Positions 19,519 through 29,564 of a stretch of 64,000 bases of DNA are shown here, one piece after another. Numbering within the stretch: the stretch's first letter is position 1; each line of letters opens with the position of its first letter. A model generated the notes under the pieces. The model saw only the letters and a program-made list of their open reading frames with translations. It was not told the origin of the DNA and searched no databases. The stretch is taken from NCBI RefSeq assembly GCF_900100315.1, contig NZ_FNFF01000014.1:1-64000 (forward strand), read 5' to 3'. This stretch comes from Streptomyces indicus. GTDB lineage: Bacteria; Actinomycetota; Actinomycetes; Streptomycetales; Streptomycetaceae. A program made the translations under genes and the position numbers.

Positions 19519-20160
19519 CTACTCGTTGGGGACGACCGGGTAGCGCGGCGTGCCCTCTTCCATCTGGCGCAGCGCGTCCTTGCGGTCGCGCTTGGAGAGC
19601 TTGTCGATGTACAGGAAGCCGTACAGGTGGTCCGTCTCGTGCTGGAGGCAGCGCGCGAAGTAGCCGGTGCCGCGGACCTTGATCGGGTTGCCCTTCTCGT
19701 CCTGGCCGGTGACCTCGGCGTAGTCGGGACGCGGCACGGAGATGTACGCGGTCGGCACGGACAGGCAGCCCTCGTTGGAGTCGTCGAGGACGCGGCTGGC
19801 GGCGGGGAGCTCGACGAGCTTCGGGTTGCACACCACGCCGACGTGGCGGACGCCCTGGTCGTCGGGGCAGTCGTAGACGAAGACCTTCTTGTCCACGCCG
19901 ATCTGGTTCGCGGCCAGGCCCACACCCTCGGCGGTGCGCTGGCTGGCGAACATGTCGTCGACGAGCTTGGCGAGCTCGTCGTCGAACTCGGTGACGTCCT
20001 TGCACTCCCTGTGCAGGACGGGGTTGCCGACGACCGTGATCGGGCGGGACTCGCCGCGCTCGCGGTAGGCGGTCTCGCGCTCCTCGCAGTCCTCCGAGTC
20101 GATGACGTATCCCTCGTCGTCGACGGGGAGGACTCCAGCCGTCTGCTGCTGTTCGGTCAT
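19519..20160 (-). CDS. def: Peptide deformylase
   Basis: Removes the N-formyl group from nascent proteins. All three metal and active-site motifs are present in the 213 residues: GVGLAANQ (79-86), EGCLS (130-134, Cys132 metal ligand) and QHETDHLYG (173-181, His174 and His178 ligands, Glu catalytic). An unusual acidic N-terminal extension of about 35 residues precedes the catalytic core. The ATG at 20160 begins MTEQQQTAG. Confidence 0.94.
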   Translation of the reverse strand: MTEQQQTAGVLPVDDEGYVIDSEDCEERETAYRERGESRPITVVGNPVLHRECKDVTEFDDELAKLVDDMFASQRTAEGVGLAANQIGVDKKVFVYDCPDDQGVRHVGVVCNPKLVELPAASRVLDDSNEGCLSVPTAYISVPRPDYAEVTGQDEKGNPIKVRGTGYFARCLQHETDHLYGFLYIDKLSKRDRKDALRQMEEGTPRYPVVPNE

Positions 20161-20257
20161 GGGGTCGTACGCCTTCCTCGACTCTCCACCTGGTGACCCG
20201 ACAAGCCTACGGGCACCGCGGGCCGCCCGATGCGCCGGTGGCTTTTTGCACCGCGGC

Positions 20258-21238
20258 TCAGCAGACCTCTTCGAGGTCGCGCCAGTCGCGGGAGTCCGGG
20301 CTGTCCGCGACCCAGCCGTCCAGGAGGCCCCGGACGAGTCCGGGCGGGGCCGCGATCCCGCACTCGCGCTCGGGCACCCACAGGGCGCCGGCGGTGCGGT
20401 GGCCGAGGGGCCCGGGGTGGCCGGGCTCGCTGTGGTCGTGCGGGTCCAGGTGCTCGCCGTCGCCCTCGTCGGAGGGCATACGGGACTCCGAGCACATCCG
20501 GCACAGGAGCCGGACGGAGGAGGACCAGTCCTCGGCGGCGAAGCCGGCGTCCGAGGCCAGCTTCTCCAGGGCGTCGCGGTCGGCCTCGGTGGCGGCTTCG
20601 AGCAGCACGACCCAGGTGGGTACGGGGGAGGGCGCCCAGAGCTCGATCTCGTCGAACACGGGGTAGGACTGGCCGGCCGCGGTGGTGCGCTCGCCGTGCG
20701 GTACGCCGTCGTGCAGGACGACCTCGCCCCAGCGGCGGCCCGAGCTGGGCAGCGGGATGGAGAGCACCTCGATACGGGCCGGGTCGAGGCGGCGGCCCCA
20801 CACGACCTCGGCCTCGCCCTCGGGCGAGAGCCGCACGGCCGCGCTGCCGAGCTCCATGCCGGCCGGCTCACCGGCGGCGACCGCGCCGCCCGGGACCTTC
20901 AGGCCGTACGCCTGCCAGGCGCGGCGGGCCAGGGGCCAGTCCTGAAGTGCGGTGGCGGCGATGCCGACGTTCCACCAGTCGGGCGCGCCCGTCTCGCGGT
21001 CGAGCAGGGCCACGGCGCGCAGGCCGGCGGCCCGTGCCTGCTCCCAGTCGTGCCGGAACTTGTGCAGCAGCGCCAGGTTGAACCAGGACTCGGAGAGCCA
21101 GGGCTCGAGGTCGGCGGCGCGTGTGAGCAGCGCGCCGGCGTCCTCGTACCGGCCGTCGCCGATGAGCGTGAACGCACGGTCGGTGGCCTGCCGCCATGAG
21201 GCGGAGGGCCGGTGCCGTCCCTTGCCGAAGATCCTCAC
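20258..21238 (-). CDS. Tetratricopeptide-repeat protein
   Basis: Soluble protein of 326 residues. Helical TPR-like pairs occupy about residues 15-100 ([55 protein letters not shown]). The remaining two thirds are a conserved but unassigned region with two cysteines at LLCRMCSE. The GTG at 21238 has GCGGGA upstream. No catalytic motif is seen. Its upstream region is a GC-palindrome-rich spacer. Confidence 0.8.
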   Translation of the reverse strand: MRIFGKGRHRPSASWRQATDRAFTLIGDGRYEDAGALLTRAADLEPWLSESWFNLALLHKFRHDWEQARAAGLRAVALLDRETGAPDWWNVGIAATALQDWPLARRAWQAYGLKVPGGAVAAGEPAGMELGSAAVRLSPEGEAEVVWGRRLDPARIEVLSIPLPSSGRRWGEVVLHDGVPHGERTTAAGQSYPVFDEIELWAPSPVPTWVVLLEAATEADRDALEKLASDAGFAAEDWSSSVRLLCRMCSESRMPSDEGDGEHLDPHDHSEPGHPGPLGHRTAGALWVPERECGIAAPPGLVRGLLDGWVADSPDSRDWRDLEEVC

Positions 21239-21667
21239 GATTCCCGCCTGCGGTCGGTTCCTTTGGCCGCTGTTGCTGTGCCGTCTTGCGTACATTCGCA
21301 TCCAACCATGCCGGGTTGGGGCCCCGCTCATTACCCATGGGTTACCCGGGCTTCGGTGCTCGCACCCTCTATGACGCGGCAGTCCTCCCGCAGGGTGCTC
21401 CACCGCTCCGCGGCGGTGGGCCGGTGTGCGGGGCTGACGCCCCACCGCCCGCCCTCCGCAGGGGCTCCGCCCCTGCACCGCGGGCGCTGCTCCGCCGCTC
21501 CGCGGCGGGGAGGGGTTGCGGAGCTGACGCCCCACACCCCCACGCGGGGGCTCCGCCCCCTGCACCCCCGAGGCGCTCCGCCGCTCCGCGGCGGAAGGGG
21601 TTTGTACCAGGACCCATCCCGTACCCCGGGCATCCCCCGGCACACATCCCCGCCCGCACACACCCCC
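21239..21667. repeat. Palindrome-rich intergenic spacer
   Basis: This 429-bp gap has no credible gene. It holds three copies of CGCTCCGCGGCGG-like palindromes and two copies of a GGGGCTCCGCCCC element (21460-21474, 21546-21560), each followed by TGCACC. Open frames through it come from base composition only. Confidence 0.6.
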
Positions 21668-22918
21668 TCACACCCCCCGCCCCACCACCCGGGACAAGGA
21701 CTCCACCACCTCGGGGTGGTAGTCGTGGGCTGTGCCGAGGCGGAGGCGTTCCAGGGCGGTGAGCATGCCGCTCGGGCCCGCGGAGCGGGAGAGTTCGTCG
21801 TAGGCGTTGGCCGTGCGGACGATGCGGGCCGTCAGGGGCTGGTCGCGGTACGGGTCCGCCTGGCGTTCGACGACCACCGCCACGTCCGAAGGCACCCCGG
21901 TCTGGCGGACCACGGCCCCGCCAAGGAGCGCGATCCGCCGCTGGTCGGCCGGGGGCAGCAGCGCCGTCGCCCCGGCCGGTATCGGGTCCACCAGGGACAG
22001 CTGTCCGATGTCGTGCATCAGGGCCGCGTATTCGAGGACGGTCAGATCCGCCTCCGAGAGCCCGAGGTCGCGGCCGACCGCGCAGCTCAGGGCGGCCACC
22101 CGGCGGGCGTGCCCCGAGGGGGTGTACCCGGCGATCTCCGTGGCCCGCGCGAGCGAGGTGATCGTCTGGCGGTAGGTCGTGCGGACGGCCGCGTACCGGC
22201 GGAAGGCCAGCTGGGTGAGGAGCAGCGGCGCGCTGAACACCGGCAGCGCCCACAGCCCCGCGACCGCCACGGCGAGCGACATCACCGCGCCCGTCGCACC
22301 GACCGCCGAGCCGATGCCGACCAGCGCGCGCAGCTCGTCGCGCAGCAGCGGACCGTACGGCCAGTGCGTGCGGGCGCGGGTCAGGACCGCGGAGAGCACC
22401 GCGTCGCACAGGGCCGTGAAGACGAGGACCGCGACCAGCCACAGCGCGTACCAGGGCCCGAGGCCCACGAGCTCCTGCAACTCCCCCGAGTTGTACAGGG
22501 GTTGGAAGCAGACGGCGGCGAAGGAGACGGTGAGGATGCGCCGGATCAGATGGTCGAGCGAGGGGCCGCGGCCGAGCGCCACGTGCGGTACGGCGCCCGC
22601 GAGCGTGGCCGCCGCGACCACCGCGATGATCTGGAGCACGCCGTGGTGCGTGGGCGCGCCCCCGCTCTCGCCGAGCAGCGCGTACGCGAGGGCTCCGGCG
22701 GCCCCGAGCGGCGCGGGCTCGCGAGCCACGGCACCCGGGGCCCCGCGCCCGCCCCAGCGGGCGAGCTCGCCGACGGCGATGAGGATGCCGAAGGCCAGCG
22801 CGATCCCGCGCTCCTCCAGGCCGTACCAGAGCGTGTGCCCTAGGGCGTACAGCGTGAGGCCCCCTGCCGCTCCCGCCGCCGCCACGATCACGGGCGAGGC
22901 CGCCGCGCGCCGCGTCAC
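21668..22918 (-). CDS. Membrane HD-domain protein, degenerate HD-GYP
   Basis: Protein of 416 residues with an N-terminal hydrophobic region to about residue 235, then an HD-type domain with His270 and HDIG at 302-305. Where HD-GYP enzymes have the GYP motif this protein has DPYRDQP (355-361), so the defining motif is lost. It starts with GTG overlapping the stop of the intact HD-GYP gene (GTGA), so the two are co-translated. It may be a non-catalytic partner or may use another nucleotide. Confidence 0.8.
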   Translation of the reverse strand: MTRRAAASPVIVAAAGAAGGLTLYALGHTLWYGLEERGIALAFGILIAVGELARWGGRGAPGAVAREPAPLGAAGALAYALLGESGGAPTHHGVLQIIAVVAAATLAGAVPHVALGRGPSLDHLIRRILTVSFAAVCFQPLYNSGELQELVGLGPWYALWLVAVLVFTALCDAVLSAVLTRARTHWPYGPLLRDELRALVGIGSAVGATGAVMSLAVAVAGLWALPVFSAPLLLTQLAFRRYAAVRTTYRQTITSLARATEIAGYTPSGHARRVAALSCAVGRDLGLSEADLTVLEYAALMHDIGQLSLVDPIPAGATALLPPADQRRIALLGGAVVRQTGVPSDVAVVVERQADPYRDQPLTARIVRTANAYDELSRSAGPSGMLTALERLRLGTAHDYHPEVVESLSRVVGRGV

Positions 22919-24285
22919 GGAGCCTTGCCCGTGGCCGTCGGGCGGGACAACTGCTCTTCCTGGAGCGGGAGTCGAGGGGGTGCGGGCTCGTCCGCGGTGA
23001 CGGTCGGGTGCCAGCCGTGCCGGTCGAGGGCGCGGACCAGCGCCCGGACCATCTGGGGGTCGAACTGCTTACCGGCGCACCGTTTCAGCTCGGCGAGCGC
23101 CTGCTCCACGGGCCGCGCCCGCCGGTACGAGCGCGTGGAGGTCATCGCGTCGAAGGCGTCCGCGACCGCCACGACCCGGGCGAACTCGGGGATCTGCCGG
23201 CCCACGAGCCCGTACGGGTAGCCGCTGCCGTCCAGCCGTTCGTGGTGGTGCAGGATCGCGGTGCGCGCCTCGCCGAGGAAGCCGATGCCGCGCACCATCT
23301 CGTGCCCGTACTCGGGGTGCAGCTCGATGATCCGCCGCTCCTCCGGTGTGAGCGGGCCGTCCTTGCGCAACAGCCGTGTGGGGACGCCGAGTTTGCCCAC
23401 ATCGTGCAGGATGCCGGCGAAGCGGAGCACTTCCACGCGGTCGTCCGGCATGCCGAGTTCACGGGCGATGAGCACCGAGGCCTTGCCGACCCGTTCGCTG
23501 TGTCCGCGGGTGTACTCGTCCTTGATGTCCACGGCCTGCACGAGCGCGCGGATGGTGGCCTGGTGGGCGGTGCGCTCGCGGTGGTACTGCTCGAAGACCC
23601 AGTACGAGATGTACATGGGCAGCAGGACGAGGAGGGCGGCGAAGGGGCCGTACGGGCTGACCCAGAGCACCGCCATCATCAGACCCGCGAGCCCGTGCAC
23701 GAGCGTGGGCGCGAGGGAGCCCGCGAAGCCGCCGCCCGCGCCGCGCGCGAAGGTGGCGAGGCGCCGGCCCGGCCCGCCGACGGCCGCCAGGATCACCCCG
23801 TCGAGCACCGCCATGACCAGGCAGAACGCGGCGGCGGCCGCGGCGGCGGGCAGCAGCGCGTACGGGAAGTCGGGGGCGCCGCCCGCGCCGAGCGAGGCGC
23901 GCCCGCCGAGCGCGTGGTGGGTCTGTCCGGCAGTCCAGCAGGCGAGCGCGAGCTGGCCGCCGCGCCAGATCCGCCGGGGCGCCACGGGCCGCTGGTCGAC
24001 CCGGCCGAGCAGCGCGCCCGGCACGGCGGCGAGGGCGGCGGCCTGGGCCGGGAGCAGGAAGATCGCGGCGAGCAGCACGGGGAAGAACGCGCCCATCGAG
24101 CGCGGCGCCCGCTCACCGAGGAACGGGCAGCGCGTGAGCCACTCGCACATCGCGTAGAGCGCGGCGAGCAGCGCGACGGCGCCCCAGCGGATGCCGGGCG
24201 TGTGGACGACGGGGAGCACGCAGGCCGCTCCCCCGAGCGCGGTCACGGCGATCAGGAGACGCGCCGGGACAGGAACCGGCCGCAT
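22915..24285 (-). CDS. Membrane HD-GYP domain protein
   Basis: Protein of 456 residues with about six to eight membrane segments up to residue 230, then a canonical HD-GYP domain: His262, HDVGKLG at 294-300, HHHERLDGSGYPYGL with GYP at 355-357, then VADAFDAMTS. The family commonly degrades cyclic di-GMP. The start ATG at 24285 is preceded by GGGGAGGAG. S. coelicolor has an HD-GYP gene beside rsrA, consistent with this location. Confidence 0.9.
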   Translation of the reverse strand: MRPVPVPARLLIAVTALGGAACVLPVVHTPGIRWGAVALLAALYAMCEWLTRCPFLGERAPRSMGAFFPVLLAAIFLLPAQAAALAAVPGALLGRVDQRPVAPRRIWRGGQLALACWTAGQTHHALGGRASLGAGGAPDFPYALLPAAAAAAAFCLVMAVLDGVILAAVGGPGRRLATFARGAGGGFAGSLAPTLVHGLAGLMMAVLWVSPYGPFAALLVLLPMYISYWVFEQYHRERTAHQATIRALVQAVDIKDEYTRGHSERVGKASVLIARELGMPDDRVEVLRFAGILHDVGKLGVPTRLLRKDGPLTPEERRIIELHPEYGHEMVRGIGFLGEARTAILHHHERLDGSGYPYGLVGRQIPEFARVVAVADAFDAMTSTRSYRRARPVEQALAELKRCAGKQFDPQMVRALVRALDRHGWHPTVTADEPAPPRLPLQEEQLSRPTATGKAP

Positions 24286-24468
24286 GACGTCTCCTCCCCG
24301 TGACACGGCCGCGTCGTGCACCCCGTAGCCGTTCAAGTCGCGTACGGGTCACGGCCGTTCACACCCGTACAGCACCCGGAGAATAAGGCGGCGGGTGTGC
24401 ACGACGGGGCGGGAACGAAGGATTCAACCGGTCACAGGGGCGCGGATTAGCGCCAACGGGTGACAGAA

Positions 24469-24501
24469 GGCCGCGGCTTCCCGGGAAGGGCAGCCGCGGC
24501 C
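24469..24501. terminator. Terminator after rsrA
   Basis: A 10-bp inverted repeat GGCCGCGGCT/AGCCGCGGCC with a 13-nt loop in the 340-bp gap between rsrA and the HD-GYP gene. The rest of that gap (24286-24625) shows no gene; it should hold the HD-GYP promoter. Confidence 0.7.
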
Positions 24502-24625
24502 GGTCAACTGTGTGGTATTGGACGCGAGTTCGCACCGCGAGCAGGTCGCGTCCGGTGAGGGATGCACCCCGGCCGGCCGGCGAGAGGACCAGGCCTCGGC
24601 CGACCGTCGAGAGATCCAGGCAGAT

Positions 24626-24937
24626 CTAGGCCTCGGCCGGCCGGTCCGCCGACACCGGCAGATCGTGCTCGGGCACGGCCTGGCCCGAGCGGATCAGGTC
24701 GATCCGGCCCATGACCTTGGCCCGCAGGTCGGCGGGCACGTCATCGCTCCCGCAGCACCGCTTGACCAGCTTCTTCACGGCCTGCTCGAGCCCGTACTTC
24801 TCCAGGCACGGGGAGCACTCCTCGAAGTGCACCTCGAACTTGGTGCAGTCGCTGTCGGGCATCTCGTGGTCCAGGAACTCATAGAGATGGTCCAGGACTT
24901 CGGAGCATTCCGTCTCGTGCGGCTCTCCGCAGCTCAT
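24626..24937 (-). CDS. rsrA: Zinc anti-sigma factor RsrA
   Basis: Redox-sensing anti-sigma factor of 103 residues that holds SigR inactive until disulfide stress expels zinc. All residues known from S. coelicolor RsrA are at the same numbers: Cys11, His37, Cys41, Cys44, and the CC pair at 61-62. The ZAS motif reads VHFEECSPC. The start overlaps the sigR stop by ATGA, so both proteins are made in coupled amounts. Confidence 0.96.
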   Translation of the reverse strand: MSCGEPHETECSEVLDHLYEFLDHEMPDSDCTKFEVHFEECSPCLEKYGLEQAVKKLVKRCCGSDDVPADLRAKVMGRIDLIRSGQAVPEHDLPVSADRPAEA

Positions 24938-25605
24938 GAGCCCGAGCCTTTCGTTCCGTTCGTCGCGTCCGACGCACCCGCGGGGACGAGGCCGCGCTCG
25001 CGCGCGTAGTCCTCGAGCATGCCCCGCAGCTGCCGCCGTCCCCGGTGCAGGCGGGACATCACCGTACCGATGGGTGTTCCCATGATGTCCGCGATCTCCT
25101 TGTAGGCAAAGCCCTCTACATCCGCGAGATACACCGCGATGCGGAACTCCTCGGGGATCGCCTGGAGCGCTTCCTTCACGTCGGAGTCCGGCAGGTGGTC
25201 GAGCGCCTGCGACTCGGCGGAGCGCAGGCCCGTGGACATGTGGGACTCGGCGCGCGCGAGCTGCCAGTCCTCGATCTCCTCGGCGGCGCTGCGCTGGGGT
25301 TCGCGCTGCTTCTTGCGGTACGAGTTGATGAACGTGTTCGTGAGGATGCGGTACAGCCACGCCTTGAGGTTGGTGCCCTCGCGGAACTGGTGGAAGGACG
25401 CGTACGCCTTGGCATACGTCTCCTGCACCAGGTCCTCGGCATCCGCGGGATTGCGGGTCATCCGCAGCGCGGCGGAGTACATCTGGTCGAGGAACTCCAG
25501 CGCGTCTCGCTCGAAGCGGGCGTTCCGCTGGGCCGTCGACTCCGCCGCCTGTGCCTCGGCGGGTTCCTCCGTGTGGCCCTCGTCGGTCCCAGTGACCGGA
25601 CCCAC
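24934..25605 (-). CDS. sigR: ECF sigma factor SigR (short stable form)
   Basis: Thiol-oxidative-stress sigma factor, group ECF, 223 residues from the GTG at 25605. Region 2 is [17 protein letters not shown] and region 4 is [44 protein letters not shown]. An in-frame upstream ATG at 25770, preceded by its own sigma-R promoter, gives a form with exactly 55 extra residues, the same as the unstable SigR' isoform known in S. coelicolor. RsrA is the coupled antagonist. Confidence 0.95.
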   Translation of the reverse strand: MGPVTGTDEGHTEEPAEAQAAESTAQRNARFERDALEFLDQMYSAALRMTRNPADAEDLVQETYAKAYASFHQFREGTNLKAWLYRILTNTFINSYRKKQREPQRSAAEEIEDWQLARAESHMSTGLRSAESQALDHLPDSDVKEALQAIPEEFRIAVYLADVEGFAYKEIADIMGTPIGTVMSRLHRGRRQLRGMLEDYARERGLVPAGASDATNGTKGSGS

Positions 25606-25770
25606 CTCCTCAAGCGTCGTCGCAGAACCGAACGCGGCCCTGCTCGAATCGGAGGATAGACGACCAACCGGTCCGCCCGCCGCCCGGATAGGGGCGGTCT
25701 TGGCCGCGGCCAGCATCTCCCGCTCCATGTCGGATGCGCTGATGCGGCTGGGGCAGGCGACAGAACCCAT
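25606..25770 (-). other. sigR: N-terminal extension of the SigR' isoform
   Basis: In-frame coding extension from ATG 25770 ([18 protein letters not shown]) to the short GTG start, 55 codons. In S. coelicolor the longer SigR' is made from the stress-induced promoter and is degraded by Clp proteases, which limits the response. The same layout is seen here. Confidence 0.8.
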
Positions 25771-25814
25771 TACGGCGAACACCTTCCACTTCGTCTTGTA
25801 CCGACGTTCGCCAC

Positions 25815-25841
25815 AACCGTCATCAAAGGCTCAACATTCCC
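25815..25841 (-). promoter_or_regulatory. SigR-dependent promoter sigRp2
   Basis: On the minus strand GGGAAT (25836-25841) is followed by 18 nt and GTT (25815-25817), a perfect match to the SigR consensus GGGAAT-N18-GTT. It drives the SigR' start at 25770 and lies over the end of the upstream hydrolase gene. Confidence 0.9.
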
Positions 25842-26475
25842 GCAGCCGCTTGATCCACTCGACGATCCCCTGCGTGATCCGGGCCACTGCCTCGTCCTGG
25901 GTGATCCCGGCCCGCTTGGGGACGGCGAACCCGTGGTCCCCGTACGGGATCTCGGTGAGGTCGTACGGGCCTTCGGGGAACTCGGCGGGCCTGCCGAACG
26001 GGTCGTTGCCGCCCTGGACGACGAGTGTGGGGACGCCCGCGCCGAGCAGCTCCTCGGCGCGGGACTTCTCGGGCTTGCCCGGCGGGTGCAGCGGGAAGCT
26101 GAGCGCGAGCACGGCGGCGGCGCCGAGCTCCTGAGCCGTACGGCAGGCGACCCGCGCACCGGCACTGCGCCCACCGGAGACGACCGGCAGCTTCCTCTTC
26201 TCGAGGACCGGCCAGATCCCCCGCCACCCGACGTCGAGGGTCTTCGGCGCGGGCGCCACCTTCTTCCCGGCCACGCGCCAGGGCTGCTCGACGAGAGCGA
26301 CGGTCACGTGGTGCCGCGGCAGCTCGGCGGCGATCGCCTGCAGGTCACGGGCCTCGATCCCGCCCCCGGCGCCGTGGCTGACGGCGAGGAGGAGGTCGGC
26401 CTTCTTGGCGGGGTGCCAGGTGATGCGCGCCTGGCCGGCGTCGGTGTCGACGGTCTCGGTCTTCGTCTGGGTCAC
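25831..26475 (-). CDS. Alpha/beta-hydrolase family protein
   Basis: Protein of 214 residues with an alpha/beta-hydrolase fold. The nucleophile elbow is GGRSAGA with Ser as candidate nucleophile, and late motifs VVQGGNDPFG (acidic residue) and GDHGF (catalytic His) complete a triad. Substrate unknown. The GTG at 26475 is chosen; the ribosome site is weak. Its last bases overlap the sigRp2 -35 element. Confidence 0.82.
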   Translation of the reverse strand: MTQTKTETVDTDAGQARITWHPAKKADLLLAVSHGAGGGIEARDLQAIAAELPRHHVTVALVEQPWRVAGKKVAPAPKTLDVGWRGIWPVLEKRKLPVVSGGRSAGARVACRTAQELGAAAVLALSFPLHPPGKPEKSRAEELLGAGVPTLVVQGGNDPFGRPAEFPEGPYDLTEIPYGDHGFAVPKRAGITQDEAVARITQGIVEWIKRLREC

Positions 26476-26540
26476 CGGGCCATCTTCGTACGGGCGCCCC
26501 CCGAACAGTGGCACCGGCTGGACGCCGCTGCTCCGTCACG

Positions 26541-27281
26541 TCACCAGCCGAGCAGCCACCGCCCCCCGCCCAGCAGCGACGCGATCGACACCGCGTGGAA
26601 GAGGAAGAACCACAGCGCGGCCGGGACGTGTGTGAGGCGGGACAGTTGGTCCGCGTCCGAGTCGGGGGCTCCGCCGCGCCGCCGCTTGGCCTGGAGTTCG
26701 AAGGCCGGGCGGACCCCGCCGAGGAGCAGGAACCAGACCACGACGTACGCGAAGGCGGCCTGCACGTCCGGGTTCGCGAGCCAGGAGATCAGCAGGAACG
26801 CGCCACCCGTGATGATCATGGTGACGGCCCCGTACGCGTTGCGGATCATCACCAGCATCACGAGCAGCAGCGCCGTCGCCAGCCAGAGCAGGGCGGTGAT
26901 GTGGTGGGCGGCGAGCAGCCAGGCGCCGCCGAGGCCGAGCAGCGGCGGCGCGGTGTAGCCGGCGGCCGCGGTGAGGATCATGCCGATGCCGTGCGGCTTG
27001 CCGCGGCTGACGGTCAGGCCGCTGGTGTCGCTGTGCAGCCGGATCCCTTCGAGCTTGCGGCCGCTGAGCAGGGCCACGAGCCCGTGGCCGCCCTCGTGCG
27101 CGATGGTGATCGCGTTGCGGGATATCACCCACAGCCGGTGCGGCAGGATCACCGCGAGCGCCACCACACCCGTGACCACGACGAGCCACTGCTCGGGGGC
27201 GGGCTGGGTGCCGAAGACGCGGTCCCACAGGTCGGTCAGGGACGAGGCGGCGACGGACGCCGGGGCGCTGAGGCTCTGCAT
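26541..27281 (-). CDS. M50-type membrane metalloprotease-like protein
   Basis: Protein of 246 residues with about six hydrophobic segments. The zinc motif HEGGH (HExxH) sits at the end of the first membrane helix in AITIAHEGGHGLVALLSG, as in M50B-like proteins. A possible third ligand region is in later helices. Substrate unknown. It is divergent from the SRAP gene with only 49 bp between starts. Confidence 0.83.
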   Translation of the reverse strand: MQSLSAPASVAASSLTDLWDRVFGTQPAPEQWLVVVTGVVALAVILPHRLWVISRNAITIAHEGGHGLVALLSGRKLEGIRLHSDTSGLTVSRGKPHGIGMILTAAAGYTAPPLLGLGGAWLLAAHHITALLWLATALLLVMLVMIRNAYGAVTMIITGGAFLLISWLANPDVQAAFAYVVVWFLLLGGVRPAFELQAKRRRGGAPDSDADQLSRLTHVPAALWFFLFHAVSIASLLGGGRWLLGW

Positions 27282-27330
27282 ATCCGGAGTGGGCTCCTCT
27301 GGGCTGGACAGATCTGGCAGTGTGGCACGT

Positions 27331-28146
27331 ATGTGCGGACGGTATGCATCGAGTCGTAAGCCCGAGGACCTGGCGACGATCTTCGAGGTCGAGCAGTGGG
27401 ACCCGGCGGAGGCGCTGGAGCCCGACTACAACGTGGCCCCCACCAAAGAGGTCTACGTCGTACTCGACCGTGCCGTGAAAGACGCCGAATCCCCGCGTCC
27501 GGTTCGCCAGCTGCGGAAGCTCAAGTGGGGACTCGTCCCGTCCTGGGCGAAATCCCCCGAGGGCGCGGCCCGCATGATCAACGCGCGCGCGGAGACCGTC
27601 CACGAGAAGCCCTCGTACCGCAAGGCCTTCACCTCGCGCCGCTGCATCATCCCGGCCGACGGCTATTACGAGTGGGTGACCGCCGCGGCCGAGCGCGAGC
27701 TGGAGGTCGAGGGCAAGAAGAAGCGGCCGCGCAAGCAGCCGTACTTCGTGACGCCCGCGGACGGTTCGGTGTTCGCGATGGCGGGTCTGTACGAGTTCTG
27801 GCGCGACCGCACGCTCGCCGACGACCACCCGCTCGCCTGGTGGGTGACGTGCTCAGTCATCACCACGGAGGCCGAGACCGGCCCGCTGGGCGTCGCCCCG
27901 GCCGAGGGCCCGCAGTCCCTCGCGGACATCCACCCGCGCATGCCGCTGATGCTGACCCCGGACCGCTGGGACGCCTGGCTCGACCCGTCCCGTACGGACA
28001 CGGACGACCTCCAGTCGCTGCTCGCCCCGCCGCCGGAGGGCCTGATGCGGGCGTACCCGGTCTCGACCGCGGTCAGCAACGTACGGAACAACGGGCCGGA
28101 GCTGCTGACGGAGCTGGAGGGGCCGGAGGAGGGCACGCTCTTCTGA
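27331..28146 (+). CDS. SRAP (SOS response-associated) peptidase
   Basis: YedK/HMCES family, 271 residues. Cys2 after the removed Met (MCGRYA) forms a thiazolidine link with abasic sites in single-stranded DNA. Conserved stretches YNVAPTKEVYVV, LKWGLVPSWA, INARAETV and CIIPADGYYEW follow in family order. The start is ATG 27331. The 3' flank contains a 17-bp-period duplication (28155-28186). Confidence 0.92.
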   Translation: MCGRYASSRKPEDLATIFEVEQWDPAEALEPDYNVAPTKEVYVVLDRAVKDAESPRPVRQLRKLKWGLVPSWAKSPEGAARMINARAETVHEKPSYRKAFTSRRCIIPADGYYEWVTAAAERELEVEGKKKRPRKQPYFVTPADGSVFAMAGLYEFWRDRTLADDHPLAWWVTCSVITTEAETGPLGVAPAEGPQSLADIHPRMPLMLTPDRWDAWLDPSRTDTDDLQSLLAPPPEGLMRAYPVSTAVSNVRNNGPELLTELEGPEEGTLF

Positions 28147-28235
28147 GCCCCCTCGTGACCCTGCTCCGGTGGTGACCCCGCTCCGGAGCCCGCACGGAAC
28201 GACCCACCCCACGCGGCCCCACTAAAGTGGGCCGC

Positions 28236-29552
28236 ATGACCGAAACCCCCGCGCACAGCACCCTCTGGCCCGCTCCTCACGCGAGCGGAGGCATCGACGC
28301 CACGGTCCATGTGCCCGGATCCAAGTCGGTCACCAACCGTGCCCTCGTGCTCGCGGCCCTCGCCGCCGAGCCCGGCTGGATCCGGCGCCCGCTGCGCAGC
28401 CGCGACACCCTTCTGATGGCCGCCGCGCTGCGCGCCCTCGGCGTCGGGATCGAGGAGGGCGTGGGCCCGGACGGCTCGGGCGAGGCCTGGCGCGTGATCC
28501 CGGCGGGTCTCGCGGGTCCGGCCACGGTCGACGTGGGCAACGCCGGCACGGTCATGCGCTTCCTGCCCCCGGTCGCCACCCTCGCCGACGGCGACATCCG
28601 CTTCGACGGCGACCCGCGGTCGTACGAGCGCCCGCTGCACGGCGTGATCGACGCCCTGCGCGCCCTCGGCGCCCGCATCGACGACGACGGCCGGGGCGCG
28701 CTGCCCCTGACCGTGCACGGCGGCGGTGCGCTCGACGGCGGCACGGTCGAGATCGACGCCTCGTCCTCCTCGCAGTTCGTCTCCGCGCTGCTGCTGTCCG
28801 GCGCCCGGTTCAACCAGGGCGTCGAGGTGCGGCACACCGGTGAGCGGCTGCCGTCGATGCCGCACATCCGGATGACCGTCGACATGCTGCGCGCCGTGGG
28901 CGTGCAGGTCGACGAGCCCGAGACCGGCGGCGAGCCCAATGTCTGGCGGGTCACGCCGGGCGCGCTGCTCGGCCGCGACCTGGTGGTCGAGCCCGATCTG
29001 TCCAACGCCCAGCCGTTCCTCGCCGCGGCCCTGGTCACGGGCGGCCGCGTGGTGATCCCGGACTGGCCGGCGCACACCACGCAGCCCGGCGACGCGCTGC
29101 GCGAGATCTTCACGGAGATGGGCGGCAGCTGCGAACTGACCGATCAGGGCCTGGTGTTCACCGGCTCGGGCCGGATCCACGGCATCGACATCGACCTGGG
29201 CGAGGTCGGCGAGCTCACCCCCGGCATCGCCGCCGTCGCCGCACTGGCCGACTCCCCCTCCACCCTCCGCGGCGTCGCCCACCTGCGGCTGCACGAGACG
29301 GACCGCCTGGCCGCGCTCACCAAGGAGATCAACGAGCTGGGCGGCGATGTCACCGAGACCGCCGACGGTCTGCACATCCGCCCGCGCCGGCTGCACGGCG
29401 GCATCTTCCACACGTACGACGACCACCGCATGGCCACGGCCGGCGCGGTGATCGGCCTCGCCGTGGAGGGCGTGGAGATCGAGAACGTGGCGACCACCGC
29501 CAAGACCCTGCCCGACTTCCCGGCTCTGTGGACAGGGATGCTCGGGGCGTAA
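28236..29552 (+). CDS. aroA: 5-enolpyruvylshikimate-3-phosphate synthase
   Basis: Sixth step of the shikimate pathway. In the 438 residues the substrate loop [17 protein letters not shown] (residues 26-42), NAGTVMRF, and DDHRMATAG are the conserved phosphate and PEP binding elements. The ATG at 28236 follows GTGGGCCGC. It is followed 12 bp later by rsgA on the same strand. Confidence 0.95.
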   Translation: MTETPAHSTLWPAPHASGGIDATVHVPGSKSVTNRALVLAALAAEPGWIRRPLRSRDTLLMAAALRALGVGIEEGVGPDGSGEAWRVIPAGLAGPATVDVGNAGTVMRFLPPVATLADGDIRFDGDPRSYERPLHGVIDALRALGARIDDDGRGALPLTVHGGGALDGGTVEIDASSSSQFVSALLLSGARFNQGVEVRHTGERLPSMPHIRMTVDMLRAVGVQVDEPETGGEPNVWRVTPGALLGRDLVVEPDLSNAQPFLAAALVTGGRVVIPDWPAHTTQPGDALREIFTEMGGSCELTDQGLVFTGSGRIHGIDIDLGEVGELTPGIAAVAALADSPSTLRGVAHLRLHETDRLAALTKEINELGGDVTETADGLHIRPRRLHGGIFHTYDDHRMATAGAVIGLAVEGVEIENVATTAKTLPDFPALWTGMLGA

Positions 29553-29564
29553 GGGACCACCGCG

